A stretch of 63,601 nt of DNA from Flavobacterium tructae (lineage in GTDB: Bacteria > Bacteroidota > Bacteroidia > Flavobacteriales > Flavobacteriaceae): contig NZ_MUHH01000019.1 in NCBI RefSeq assembly GCF_002217475.1, forward strand, positions 1 through 63,601, in the 5' to 3' direction. The translations under genes were made by a program, and so were the position numbers. A model generated the notes under the pieces. The model searched no databases. It worked only from the letters and a program-made list of their open reading frames with translations, and was not told the origin of the DNA. This document shows, piece by piece, positions 27,301-36,769 of this stretch (position 1 is its first letter; each line of letters opens with the position of its first letter).

Positions 27301-30300
27301 AATTGACTTGCCGGAACTAAGTCTGCACTATAAAGATTATACCCTGTGGCTAAATGAGCAGCTCAATCAGGAGAGACAGCAGGCATCAGAGCAATATTGG
27401 CTGCAGCAGTTTCAAGGAGAATTACCCGTTTTGGACTTGCCAAGCTTTAAAACACGCCCATTAATTAAGACCTATAACGGACATAATCTCACGCATCACT
27501 ATTCAAAAGCATTTTTAGAGAAACTAAAAACATTTTCAAAACAACAGGATGTCACCTTATTCATGACCCTAATGGCAGGGATCAATACCCTGTTGCATAA
27601 ATACACCGCTCAGGATGATATCATCATTGGAACCCCAATAGCAGGAAGAGAACATCCGGACCTGGAGAATCAATTGGGATTATATTTGAACACCCTTGCC
27701 ATACGCACTAAACTGAACGAAAAAAGCAGCTTCTTAGATTTAGTAGTACTGCAAAAAGAAACCTTGTTAGGCGCTTACGATCATCAAAATTATCCTTTTG
27801 ATGCACTGGTAGGGAAATTGAATCTAAAGAGAGACACCAGTCGTTCTGCTTTATTTGATGTCCTGGTCGTATTACAAAACCAGGGACAGTTAAACAATCT
27901 CAATAACGAAGAACTGATAAACTTCGAAATAAGCGATTACGATTTTAAGAGTAAAACAGCTCAGCTTGACATGAGCTTCACCTTCGTTGAAACAGAAGGA
28001 TTAAACCTTAGAATTGATTACAACACCGATATTTATGAAGAGAGTCTCATCGAAAGAATCTTTCTTCATTTTGAAAACCTGCTTACAGCATCAATAGAAC
28101 AGCCGGAAAAAAATATCCGGGAAATACATTATTTAACCGAAAAAGAAAAGCACCAACTACTGGCTGATTTTAACAACACAACAGTAGCTTATCCGAAAGA
28201 TAAAACCATAGTAGACCTATTTGAAGAACAAGCAGCAAGAACCCCAAATACCATTGCAGTGGTATTTGAAGAAACCGAATTGACCTATCAGAAACTTAAT
28301 CAAAGCGCCAATCAATTAGCCAATTATTTAAGAGAAAATTATTCCATTGAACCGAACGATTTAGTTGGACTCAAATTGGAAAGAAACGAGAAAATGATAG
28401 TCGCAATGTTAGGGATATTGAAATCCGGAGCAGCCTATGTGCCCATAGATATCCATTATCCCGAAGATCGAATAGCCTATATCGAAAAAGACAGTAACAG
28501 TAAAGTCATTATAGACGAAGCAGCATTAGAAAGATTAAGTGAAATTCAGGAGCAATATGCAAAAGAGAACTTAGAAAAAATCCATACCTCTCAAGACTTA
28601 GCCTACGTCATTTATACCTCAGGAACCACAGGTAATCCAAAGGGAGTGATGGTAGAACACCGCAATGCCTTTGAATTGATTAACTGGTCTGACCTGGAGT
28701 TTGATGCGTCAAAATTTGAAGTGATGTACGCCGTAACATCCTATTGTTTTGATTTATCGATTTATGAAATTTTCTATCCCTTATCGATCGGAAAAAAAAT
28801 AAGAGTTCTAAAAAACGCCTTAGACATCAAAAAACATATCCATAAAGAGCACAAAATCTTATTAAACACAGTTCCTTCCGTCGTTAGAAAATTAATAGAA
28901 GAGAACACAGATTTAAACAACGTATCCTTTATCAATATGGCAGGAGAAATAGTGCCTGTTGATATTGTTTCCAAACTTCAAGCAGAAAAAGCAGAAGTTA
29001 GAAACTTATACGGTCCGTCAGAAGACACCACCTACAGTACCAATTATGTCATACAAAATCAGGAATACAGATCAATTCCAATTGGCAAACCGATCTCCAA
29101 TACCCAGGTGTACATCTTAGACGAAGCCTTGCAGCTGCTGCCAATAGGAGTTACAGGAAAGCTGTACGTATCAGGCGCAGGTGTTACCAGAGGGTATTTG
29201 AATAAACCAGAACTTACAGCAGAAAAATTTATATCGAACCCTTTTATGGAAGGATCCCGAATGTATGATACGGGTGATTTTGGCTGTTGGCTGCCTGATG
29301 GTACCATTGAATTTTTAGGAAGAAAAGACCATCAGGTCAAAATTCGCGGCTACAGGATCGAACTGGGCGAGATAGAGAATGCCATTTTAGAATCTTCAGA
29401 AAATCTCCAACAAGTTGTTGTAGAAGTAAAAGAGCACCAGCAGGAGAAAGTTTTAGTGGCCTATCTGGTGGCAAAAAACAGCATTGATATATCGGAACTG
29501 CGAGGTTTTCTGCAAGAGCGTCTTCCGGATTATATGATTCCGGGTTTCTATGTAGCGCTGGATGCTTTACCCTTAACCCCAAATGGCAAAATAGACCGTA
29601 AATCGCTGCCGGCTGTGGAGGGAGAAGACTTCATACGGAAAACATATGTCGCGCCAAAAAATGATATTGAAAACAAATTAGCAATTATCTGGCAGGAAGT
29701 ACTGGGAATTGATACCATCGGAACAACAGACAATTTCTTTGAACTGGGCGGACATAGTCTGATCATTTCTCAGGTAATCAACAGAATCCATAAACAATTA
29801 GGCAAAACCGTATCCTTTAAAACATTTTTTTCAAACCCTACAATCGAAGGACTAAGCAAACAATTGCAAAAAAATGAATATAGTGCCATTACCAAAGCAC
29901 CTGAAGCAGCATCCTATCCATTGACTGCCTCCCAAAGCAGATTATGGACCTTGAGCCAGTTAGAAGGCGGCTCCTTGGCCTATAATATGCCCGGTGTAGT
30001 CAGGTTAACAGGACAGGTTAATGTCAATACATTCGAAGAATCGTTTAGACGATTAATTCATCGCCATGAAATTTTAAGAACCTGTTTTAAAACAAACGAT
30101 GAGGGCGAAGTCCGTCAACACATACTACCTGCAGCACAAGTAAACTTTACCATCACAGAGAAAGATTATAGTTCAGTTGAAAATCAGGAAGGAGAAATTG
30201 CGGCTTATTTGCAAAATCAAAACAACGAACCTTTCGATTTAGAACAGGCACCACTTGTAAGAGCCTCTTTAATTAAACTAAAAGAGAACCAATATGTATT

Positions 30301-33300
30301 TTTTCTATCCCTGCATCATATAATTGGAGACGGATGGTCAATAGAAATACTACTATCAGAAGTCATAAAAACCTATAACGCACTCACACAAGGAAAAGCA
30401 ATTGACTTGCCGGAACTAAGCCTGCACTATAAAGATTATACCCTGTGGCTAAATGAGCAGCTCAATCAGGAGAGACAGCAGGCATCAGAGCAATATTGGC
30501 TGCAACAGTTTCAAGGAGAATTACCCGTTTTGGACTTGCCAAGCTTTAAAACACGCCCATTAGTGAAGACCTATAACGGACATAATCTCACGCATCACTA
30601 TTCAAAAGCATTTTTAGAGAAACTAAAAACATTTTCAAAACAACAGGATGTCACCTTATTCATGACCCTAATGGCAGGGATCAATGCCTTGTTGCATAAA
30701 TACACCGCTCAGGATGATATCATCATTGGAACCCCAATAGCAGGAAGAGAACATCCGGACCTGGAGAACCAGTTAGGATTGTATCTGAACACCCTTGCCA
30801 TACGCACTAAACTGAACGAAAAAAGCAGCTTCTTAGATTTAGTAGCCCTGCAAAAAGAAACCTTGTTAGGCGCTTACGATCATCAAAATTATTCTTTTGA
30901 TGCACTGGTAGGGAAATTGAATCTAAAGAGAGACACCAGCCGTTCTGCTTTATTTGATGTCTTGGTCGTATTACAAAACCAGGGACAGTTAAACAATCTC
31001 AATAACGAAGAACTAATAAACTTCGAAATAAGCGATTACGATTTTAAGAGTAAAACAGCTCAGCTTGACATGAGCTTCACCTTCGTTGAAACAGAAGGAT
31101 TAAACCTTAGAATTGATTACAACACCGATATTTATGAAGAGAGTCTCATCGAAAGAATCTTTCTTCATTTTGAAAACCTGCTTACCGCATCAATAGAACA
31201 ACCGGAAAAAAATATCCGGGAAATACATTATTTAAGCGAAAAAGAAAAGCACCAACTACTAGCTGATTTTAACAACACAGCAGTAGCGTATCCGAAAAAT
31301 AAAACCATAGTAGACCTATTTGAAGAACAAACAGCGAGAACCCCAAATACCATTGCTGTGGTATTTGAAGAAATCCAATTGACCTATCAGGAACTTAATG
31401 AGAGCGCCAATCAACTCGCCAATTATTTAAGAGAAAACTATTCCATTGAACCGAACGATTTAGTTGGACTCAAATTGGAAAGAAACGAGAAAATGATTGT
31501 CGCAATGTTAGGCATATTGAAATCCGGAGCAGCCTATGTGCCCATAGATATCCATTATCCCGAAGATCGAATAGCCTATATCGAAAAAGACAGTAACAGT
31601 AAAGTCATTATCGACGAAGCAGCATTAGAAAGCTTCAGTGAAATTCAGGAGCAATATGCAAAAGAGAACTTAGAAAAAATCCATACAACTCAAGACTTAG
31701 CCTACGTCATTTATACCTCAGGAACCACAGGTAATCCAAAGGGAGTGATGGTAGAACACCGCAATGCCTTTGAATTGATTAACTGGTCTGACTTGGAGTT
31801 TGATTCTTCAAAATTTGAAGTGATGTACGCCGTAACATCCTATTGTTTTGATTTATCGATTTATGAAATCTTCTATCCCTTATCGATCGGGAAAAAAATA
31901 AGAGTTCTAAAAAACGCCTTAGACATCAAAAACTATATCCATAAAGAGAACAAAATCTTATTAAACACAGTTCCTTCCGTCGTTAGAAAATTAATAGAAG
32001 AGAACACAGATTTAAACAACGTATCCTTTATCAATATGGCAGGAGAAATAGTGCCAGTTGATATTGTTTCCAAACTTCAAACAGAAAAAGCAGAAGTTAG
32101 AAACTTATACGGCCCGTCAGAAGACACCACCTACAGTACTAATTATGTCATACAAAATCAGGAATACAGATCAATTCCAATTGGCAAACCGATCTCCAAT
32201 ACTCAGGTATATATCTTAGACGAAGCCTTACAGCTGCTGCCAATAGGAGTTACAGGAAAGCTGTACGTATCAGGAGCAGGTGTTACCAGAGGGTATTTGA
32301 ATAAACCAGAACTTACAGCAGAAAAATTTATATCGAATCCTTTTATCGAAGGATCCCGAATGTATGATACAGGAGATTTTGGCTGTTGGCTGGCTGACGG
32401 TACCATTGAATTTTTAGGAAGAAAAGACCATCAGGTCAAAATTCGTGGCTACAGGATCGAACTGGGCGAGATAGAGAATGCCATTTTAGAATCTTCAGAA
32501 AATCTCCAACAAGTTGTTGTAGAAGTAAAAGAACACCATCAGGAGAAAGTATTAGTGGCTTATCTGGTGGCAAAATCCCATATTGATAAATCAGAACTGC
32601 GAGGTTTTCTACAAGAGCGTCTGCCGGATTATATGATTCCGGGTTTCTATGTCGCCTTAGACTCTTTACCCTTAACGCCAAACGGTAAAATCGATCGTAA
32701 AGCTTTGCCGAATGTTGAGGGAGAAGACTTCATACGGAAAACATATGTCGCCCCAAAAAATGATATTGAAAACAAACTAGCCGTTATCTGGCAGGAAGTA
32801 CTGGGAATTGATACCATCGGAACAACCGACAATTTCTTTGAATTGGGCGGACATAGTCTGAAAGCCATAAAAGTCATTAATAGGATAAAAACAGAAATAG
32901 GCTCTGGAATAGAAGTTTCGGACATCTTTAAATACCCTACAATCTCCTCACAGGGGGGGCGTCTCGATGTAGCCTTCAAAAAAGTGTATTCACCAATCGT
33001 TTCGATTCCTAAACAAGATTTTTATGAGATGTCTGATATGCAAAAGAGACTTTGGATTATTTCAAGCATGGAAGAACAGGCAGTTTATAACATTCCTTTC
33101 GCCTGCATCTTATCAGGATCTCTAAATGTAGAGACGTTTAATGAGTCTGTAAAAAGATTAATCCAAAGGCATGAAAGCTTAAGGACCAGGTTTGTTTTTT
33201 TTGAAGGAGAGCCTAAACAGCAGATCATAGCACCCGAAAACTTAGAGGAGAATCTGATCCATTTTATTAACCTGTCGGAAGAATTCAATAAGGAAGAGAT

Positions 33301-34408
33301 TGCAGAGACCCTTACCCGTCAGGAATTAACGCTCTCTTTTGATCTGAAAAAAGGGCTGCCTTTAAGAATAAACATAATCAAACTAAGCGATAACGAACAC
33401 ATTCTAAACATCACATTAAACCATATGGCTGCAGACGGCTGGTCTCTAAAAATACTTTTTGAGGAACTCATCAGGTATTATGACAGTCTGGTGAAAGGGG
33501 AAGATATTTCTTTACCACCATTGCGAATTCAGTATAAAGACTATGTATCCTGGAAAAAGAATGATGAGGAACAACTGGCTAAAGACCAGAAGAGCAAAGA
33601 ATTTTGGCTGCGGCAGTTGCAGGGAGAACTACCGGTATCTAATCTTCCGGCAGACTATCCGCGCAAGAGTACGGTTAAAAATTATGCAGGTGGAAATGTT
33701 TATTTAGAACTCTCTAAGGAACTGACCGCAAGTATAGAAAAACTGGTAATCACGAAAAACTCAACGCTTTTCTCTTTCCTACTATCGGTATTAAACATAG
33801 CTATTTTTAGGTATACAAGGAATCAGGACATAATTGTCGGCACAGTTGTTTCAGGAAGAGACATGCTCGAATTGGAAGAACAAATTGGGCTTTATATCAA
33901 CACTATAGCCATCCGGAATATATTCGATCAGGATATTGATTTTACGGCACTGTACGAACAGGTACACCTTAATAATCTTCAAGTTTTTGAACATCAGAAC
34001 TATTCTCTCGATTCGCTGATAGACGAATTGTCCTTCAAAAACGACGCCTTAAAAACAGCTTCAATGTTTAATATAATGTTAGCGGTACAGAATTTTGACA
34101 TTATCAAAAATAGAGAAGTAGAGGGATTAGAAATTATTTCTTATGACGGTAAGTACTCGGAAGGAATAAGTAAATATGATCTGACTCTCGACGCGATGGT
34201 ACAGGACAACAATACCATGCTGATTAACTTCGAATTTAATTCCGGTTTATTCAAGCCCGCTACCATTAAGGCATTTTCTAATTCATTTATACAAATTATG
34301 GAACAGGTGCTGCGTAGCCCCGATATAAAAATTTCAGAAATAAATTTATCCAATACAATCAAGTCAGAACCTGAAAAAGTTAGTAAAAAAATAAGTTTTA
34401 ATTTTTAA
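24341..34408 (+). CDS. NRPS1: three-module synthetase (halfC-A-T-C-A-T-C-A-T-C)
   Basis: The 3355-residue protein can start at GTG 24341 or ATG 24350. Residues 1-215 resemble only the C-terminal half of a condensation domain (no HHxxxDG). Then A1 (core TSGSTG after residue 384), T1 (Ser773 in GGHSL), C (HHIIGDG at 959), A2 (1421), T2 (Ser1806), C (1992), A3 (2454), T3 (Ser2839) and a terminal C with NHMAADG (3027). It has no thioesterase. Ten-residue codes read by eye: A1 DASTIAAVC (aromatic, Tyr/Phe type), A2 and A3 both DLYNNALTY (small residue, Ala/Gly type). All three A domains keep the a10 Lys (NGKIDRK). A 3099-base unit is duplicated in tandem. It likely receives the chain from NRPS3 and passes it to NRPS2. 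Confidence 0.93.
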   Translation: MKFMDRNIESKNIYLVSKYWKKKILNREKVLGLQQQQNSLPCITIKAQELDYFNRLTNKNEIAQYTVISAIYSFLLKKLIHEFDGYLVSNYKEQDNSLLLSFPVDLKISFKEYLQKVKLEILETLKNSDYNNALIAEKTNVDDLSLLSHYGINFNSASKLDCNGILFHVKIEDTIEIHASYLEGFVKQTIVEYLVQHLNYFIVNLEQNVAFNLSEYPLLSPKEKHQVVVDFNDTNVAYPKDKTIVDLFEEQAAKTPNNVAVVFGATELTYSALNEKANQLAHYISSKHTVNNGDIIGVFLPKSDTGIISLLAIVKLGAVYLPIDTNYPQERIDYLIKDSGLKLLIVNDATLAIDNCETIAIESIHFDTSSSDTINAVISSEDLAYVIYTSGSTGHPKGVMVEHQSVLNMALDQIRSFEISESDTIAWFASVSFDASISEILMSLFSGATLSIPTEEIIKDQNQFINFLKDTKVSVVTFPPSYLGLLTENDISGLRCIITAGESANPGKAKAIVKSGIDYYNAYGPTECAVCVSIYEVKKDFDKSIIPIGKPISNTQVYILDEALQLLPIGVTGKLYVSGAGVTRGYLNKPELTAEKFISNPFIEGSRMYDTGDFGCWLPDGTIEFLGRKDHQVKIRGYRIELGEIENAILESSENLQQVVVEVKEHQQEKVLVAYLVAKNSIDKSELRGFLQERLPDYMIPGFYVVLDALPLTPNGKIDRKSLPAVEGEDFIRKTYVAPKNDIENKLAIIWQEVLGIDTIGTTDNFFELGGHSLIISQVINRIHKQLGKTVSFKIFFANPTIEGLSKQLQKNEYSAITKAPEAASYPLTASQSRLWTLSQLEGGSLAYNMPAVVKLTGIVAIHKLEESFRRLIHRHEILRTCFKTNDEGEVRQHILPAAQVHFAITEKDYSSVENQEGEIAAYLQNQNNEPFDLEQAPLVRASLIRLKENEYLFFLSLHHIIGDGWSIEILLSEVIKTYNALTQGKAIDLPELSLHYKDYTLWLNEQLNQERQQASEQYWLQQFQGELPVLDLPSFKTRPLIKTYNGHNLTHHYSKAFLEKLKTFSKQQDVTLFMTLMAGINTLLHKYTAQDDIIIGTPIAGREHPDLENQLGLYLNTLAIRTKLNEKSSFLDLVVLQKETLLGAYDHQNYPFDALVGKLNLKRDTSRSALFDVLVVLQNQGQLNNLNNEELINFEISDYDFKSKTAQLDMSFTFVETEGLNLRIDYNTDIYEESLIERIFLHFENLLTASIEQPEKNIREIHYLTEKEKHQLLADFNNTTVAYPKDKTIVDLFEEQAARTPNTIAVVFEETELTYQKLNQSANQLANYLRENYSIEPNDLVGLKLERNEKMIVAMLGILKSGAAYVPIDIHYPEDRIAYIEKDSNSKVIIDEAALERLSEIQEQYAKENLEKIHTSQDLAYVIYTSGTTGNPKGVMVEHRNAFELINWSDLEFDASKFEVMYAVTSYCFDLSIYEIFYPLSIGKKIRVLKNALDIKKHIHKEHKILLNTVPSVVRKLIEENTDLNNVSFINMAGEIVPVDIVSKLQAEKAEVRNLYGPSEDTTYSTNYVIQNQEYRSIPIGKPISNTQVYILDEALQLLPIGVTGKLYVSGAGVTRGYLNKPELTAEKFISNPFMEGSRMYDTGDFGCWLPDGTIEFLGRKDHQVKIRGYRIELGEIENAILESSENLQQVVVEVKEHQQEKVLVAYLVAKNSIDISELRGFLQERLPDYMIPGFYVALDALPLTPNGKIDRKSLPAVEGEDFIRKTYVAPKNDIENKLAIIWQEVLGIDTIGTTDNFFELGGHSLIISQVINRIHKQLGKTVSFKTFFSNPTIEGLSKQLQKNEYSAITKAPEAASYPLTASQSRLWTLSQLEGGSLAYNMPGVVRLTGQVNVNTFEESFRRLIHRHEILRTCFKTNDEGEVRQHILPAAQVNFTITEKDYSSVENQEGEIAAYLQNQNNEPFDLEQAPLVRASLIKLKENQYVFFLSLHHIIGDGWSIEILLSEVIKTYNALTQGKAIDLPELSLHYKDYTLWLNEQLNQERQQASEQYWLQQFQGELPVLDLPSFKTRPLVKTYNGHNLTHHYSKAFLEKLKTFSKQQDVTLFMTLMAGINALLHKYTAQDDIIIGTPIAGREHPDLENQLGLYLNTLAIRTKLNEKSSFLDLVALQKETLLGAYDHQNYSFDALVGKLNLKRDTSRSALFDVLVVLQNQGQLNNLNNEELINFEISDYDFKSKTAQLDMSFTFVETEGLNLRIDYNTDIYEESLIERIFLHFENLLTASIEQPEKNIREIHYLSEKEKHQLLADFNNTAVAYPKNKTIVDLFEEQTARTPNTIAVVFEEIQLTYQELNESANQLANYLRENYSIEPNDLVGLKLERNEKMIVAMLGILKSGAAYVPIDIHYPEDRIAYIEKDSNSKVIIDEAALESFSEIQEQYAKENLEKIHTTQDLAYVIYTSGTTGNPKGVMVEHRNAFELINWSDLEFDSSKFEVMYAVTSYCFDLSIYEIFYPLSIGKKIRVLKNALDIKNYIHKENKILLNTVPSVVRKLIEENTDLNNVSFINMAGEIVPVDIVSKLQTEKAEVRNLYGPSEDTTYSTNYVIQNQEYRSIPIGKPISNTQVYILDEALQLLPIGVTGKLYVSGAGVTRGYLNKPELTAEKFISNPFIEGSRMYDTGDFGCWLADGTIEFLGRKDHQVKIRGYRIELGEIENAILESSENLQQVVVEVKEHHQEKVLVAYLVAKSHIDKSELRGFLQERLPDYMIPGFYVALDSLPLTPNGKIDRKALPNVEGEDFIRKTYVAPKNDIENKLAVIWQEVLGIDTIGTTDNFFELGGHSLKAIKVINRIKTEIGSGIEVSDIFKYPTISSQGGRLDVAFKKVYSPIVSIPKQDFYEMSDMQKRLWIISSMEEQAVYNIPFACILSGSLNVETFNESVKRLIQRHESLRTRFVFFEGEPKQQIIAPENLEENLIHFINLSEEFNKEEIAETLTRQELTLSFDLKKGLPLRINIIKLSDNEHILNITLNHMAADGWSLKILFEELIRYYDSLVKGEDISLPPLRIQYKDYVSWKKNDEEQLAKDQKSKEFWLRQLQGELPVSNLPADYPRKSTVKNYAGGNVYLELSKELTASIEKLVITKNSTLFSFLLSVLNIAIFRYTRNQDIIVGTVVSGRDMLELEEQIGLYINTIAIRNIFDQDIDFTALYEQVHLNNLQVFEHQNYSLDSLIDELSFKNDALKTASMFNIMLAVQNFDIIKNREVEGLEIISYDGKYSEGISKYDLTLDAMVQDNNTMLINFEFNSGLFKPATIKAFSNSFIQIMEQVLRSPDIKISEINLSNTIKSEPEKVSKKISFNF
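25981..32850 (+). repeat. In-frame 3099-base tandem duplication inside NRPS1
   Basis: The same sequence (AATTGGCAAACC...) begins at 25981, 29080 and 32179, exactly 3099 bases (1033 codons) apart each time. Units 1 and 2 each run from between A-domain motifs a5 and a6 through T, C and the next A core, and are nearly identical. Unit 3 continues only to the T domain (GGHSL, about 32857), after which the sequence diverges. The duplication gives A2 and A3 the same specificity code. Confidence 0.9.
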
Positions 34409-34418
34409 AGTAAAAAGT

Positions 34419-35492
34419 ATGTCGCAAACAAAACCTATTGTAAGTTCTTACAATGAATGGGACCCGTTAGAAGAAGTAATTGTTGGAACAATGGAAGGTG
34501 CATCAGTACCGCCATGGCATGTTACCCTGAAAGCAACAATGCCTGAAAACCACTGGGATTTTTATAAAAAAAATGGAGGAAAATTATTCCCTGCTGAGCA
34601 GATAAAAGCCGCGCAGCTGGAACTGGACAACCTGGCTCATATATTGGAACAGGAGGGAGTAATCGTTAGAAGACCGGATCCGGTAGATTTTAACAGACCT
34701 TACAGTACCCCTGACTGGAAAAGCGAAGGCGGGTTATATAGTGCGATGCCACGGGATGTTTTATTGGTTATAGGTGAAAACATCATTGAAGCTCCGATGC
34801 CTTGGAGATCAAGACATCATGAAGTGAATTCTTTCAGACCTCTGATAAAAGAATATTTTAATAAGGGAGCAAAATGGTCGGCAGCTCCAAAGCCGCAATT
34901 GCTGGATGAACTTTACGATTATAATTATCAGGAAGGAAGCGGCAATGACCCTATTAATTATGTTATAAATGATTTTGAGCCGGTATTTGACGCCGCTGAT
35001 TTTACCAAATGCGGTAAAGACATCTTTGTGCTTAAAAGCCATGTAACCAATGATGCAGGTATTAAGTGGCTCCAGCAGCACATTGGGGATGACTATACAA
35101 TTCATAAAATAGATTGTAATGACAGGCACCCGATGCACATTGACACCACTTTTGTACCGTTGGCACCAGGTAAACTGCTAATCCATCCAGACAGAATGAA
35201 CAAAATTCCTGAGATGTTCAAAAGTTGGGATATTATGAAAGCCCCTGCACCGGTTATGCCGGACAGCCAGGTTTTGTATATGAGCAGCAAATGGCTTACC
35301 ATGAACACTTTTATGATTGACAGTGAAAGAATTCTGGTGGAGAAAAACGAAAAACCAACCATCGAAGCACTGAAAAAATTTGGAATGAAACCGATACCGT
35401 GTAGTTTTTACAATTTCAACACTTTTGGCGGAGGTTTTCACTGTGCAACATTGGATATACGAAGAACGGGCGAACTTAAATCCTACTTTTAA
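34419..35492 (+). CDS. Glycine-amidinotransferase-family enzyme (arginine:amine amidinotransferase)
   Basis: The 357-residue cytosolic enzyme matches the AGAT/CyrA family: it has the Asp motif PVFDAADFTKCGKDIF (D191/D194), the His motif MHIDTTFVPLAPGK (H240) and the catalytic nucleophile C342 in GGGFHCATLDIRR. These enzymes move the amidino group of arginine to an amine through a Cys-amidino intermediate. The gene starts 10 bases after NRPS1 and its stop overlaps the next start (TAATG), so it is cotranscribed and coupled with the lysine aminomutase gene. A natural inference is amidination of beta-lysine to beta-homoarginine, or of Dap or glycine; the acceptor cannot be read from sequence. Confidence 0.92.
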   Translation: MSQTKPIVSSYNEWDPLEEVIVGTMEGASVPPWHVTLKATMPENHWDFYKKNGGKLFPAEQIKAAQLELDNLAHILEQEGVIVRRPDPVDFNRPYSTPDWKSEGGLYSAMPRDVLLVIGENIIEAPMPWRSRHHEVNSFRPLIKEYFNKGAKWSAAPKPQLLDELYDYNYQEGSGNDPINYVINDFEPVFDAADFTKCGKDIFVLKSHVTNDAGIKWLQQHIGDDYTIHKIDCNDRHPMHIDTTFVPLAPGKLLIHPDRMNKIPEMFKSWDIMKAPAPVMPDSQVLYMSSKWLTMNTFMIDSERILVEKNEKPTIEALKKFGMKPIPCSFYNFNTFGGGFHCATLDIRRTGELKSYF

Positions 35493-36769
35493 TGCAAAAT
35501 GAGCAAATAATTAGTACCGAAAAGGAGAAATCTTTTGCCCAATCGTATCGGCATCCGGAATGGAATGATGTTCCCGATGAGAAGTGGAACGATTGGAAAT
35601 GGCAGTTAAGCAACAGGCTAAATAGCTTTGAAGAAATATCAGAAATTATCAATCTTACGCCTACCGAAGCTAACGCTTTAAATCAGAACTCGTTGTTTAG
35701 AGTTGACATTACACCTTATTTTTTGAGTCTGGTAGACAAAGACGATTTCAACTGCCCGATAAGGAGGCAGGTTTTGCCGACCGAGAAGGAAATGTATGAT
35801 TTTAGTGGTATGAACGAAGATTCTTTAAGCGAAGATGAGTATTCACCCGTGAATGGTATCGTACACCGGTATCCGGATCGCGTTTTAATGCTGGTCACTA
35901 CCCAGTGTGCATCTTATTGCAGATATTGTACAAGAAGCAGGTTGGTAGGAGACAGTTCAAAAAATTACAACTCTACTGATTTTGACAATCAGATTGAATA
36001 CATAAGCAACAATCCACAAATCCGGGACGTACTGCTGTCGGGGGGTGATCCTTTACTGCTGCCAATTAAAAGACTGGAATCGATCTTAATGCGATTAAGA
36101 GAAATTCCTCATGTCGAAATTATTAGACTTGGTACCAGAACACCAGTATTCAACCCCAATATTATAACTCAGGAGTTTTGCGATATGGTCGAAAAATACC
36201 ATCCTTTTTGGCTGAACATCCATGTGAATCATCCTAAAGAAATTACTCCGGAGTTACAACAAGCCTGTGACAAGCTGTCGAAAGCCGGAATTCCTTTAGG
36301 CAACCAGACTGTATTATTAAAAGGGATCAATGACACTGTCGAAATACAACGTAAACTATGTACCGAATTAGTAAAGATGCGGGTAAGACCTTATTATTTG
36401 TATCAATGTGATTTAGTAAAAGGAGCAGGCCATTTTCGAACTCCTATATCCAAAGGCATCGAGATTATGGAGGGACTAAGGGGGCATATTTCCGGATATG
36501 CCATTCCAACTTTTGTAATTGATGCACCTTACGGTGGTGGTAAAATTCCCTTGGCTCCAAACTATGTTTTAAGTCAGTCCCCAAACAAAGTTGTTTTAAG
36601 GAATTATGAAGGTTTTATTACCGTGTACACAGATTCGGATCAGGAACCGGATCAGGAAATTACTTCAGGCAACAGGAAAGGCAAAGACATATCCATTATG
36701 GATTTGATTCAGGGCAATGAAAAATTTATAATGCCGCAAAATTTTAGAAACTCAAAAAGAGAAGATTAA
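35492..36769 (+). CDS. kamA: Lysine 2,3-aminomutase (radical SAM, PLP)
   Basis: The 425-residue enzyme converts L-lysine to L-beta-lysine. It has the radical-SAM cluster motif CASYCRYC (C139, C143, C146), the family string CTRSRLVG, the PLP lysine K351 in DAPYGGGKIPL, and both acidic residues that bind the lysine side chain in clostridial KamA (D307 in YQCDL, D344 in VIDAP). Glutamate aminomutases lack these acids, and EpmB enzymes are shorter, so lysine specificity is well supported. The length matches KamA. TAATG junctions at both ends show tight coupling with the amidinotransferase and NRPS2, which points to making a building block rather than an osmolyte. Confidence 0.92.
   Translation: MQNEQIISTEKEKSFAQSYRHPEWNDVPDEKWNDWKWQLSNRLNSFEEISEIINLTPTEANALNQNSLFRVDITPYFLSLVDKDDFNCPIRRQVLPTEKEMYDFSGMNEDSLSEDEYSPVNGIVHRYPDRVLMLVTTQCASYCRYCTRSRLVGDSSKNYNSTDFDNQIEYISNNPQIRDVLLSGGDPLLLPIKRLESILMRLREIPHVEIIRLGTRTPVFNPNIITQEFCDMVEKYHPFWLNIHVNHPKEITPELQQACDKLSKAGIPLGNQTVLLKGINDTVEIQRKLCTELVKMRVRPYYLYQCDLVKGAGHFRTPISKGIEIMEGLRGHISGYAIPTFVIDAPYGGGKIPLAPNYVLSQSPNKVVLRNYEGFITVYTDSDQEPDQEITSGNRKGKDISIMDLIQGNEKFIMPQNFRNSKRED

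Noticed and set aside
29059..29307. Recurring minus-strand frames in the NRPS1 modules (also near 26005 and 32203)
   Set aside because: They recur only because the underlying plus-strand module is duplicated; they are antisense to conserved A-domain motifs.
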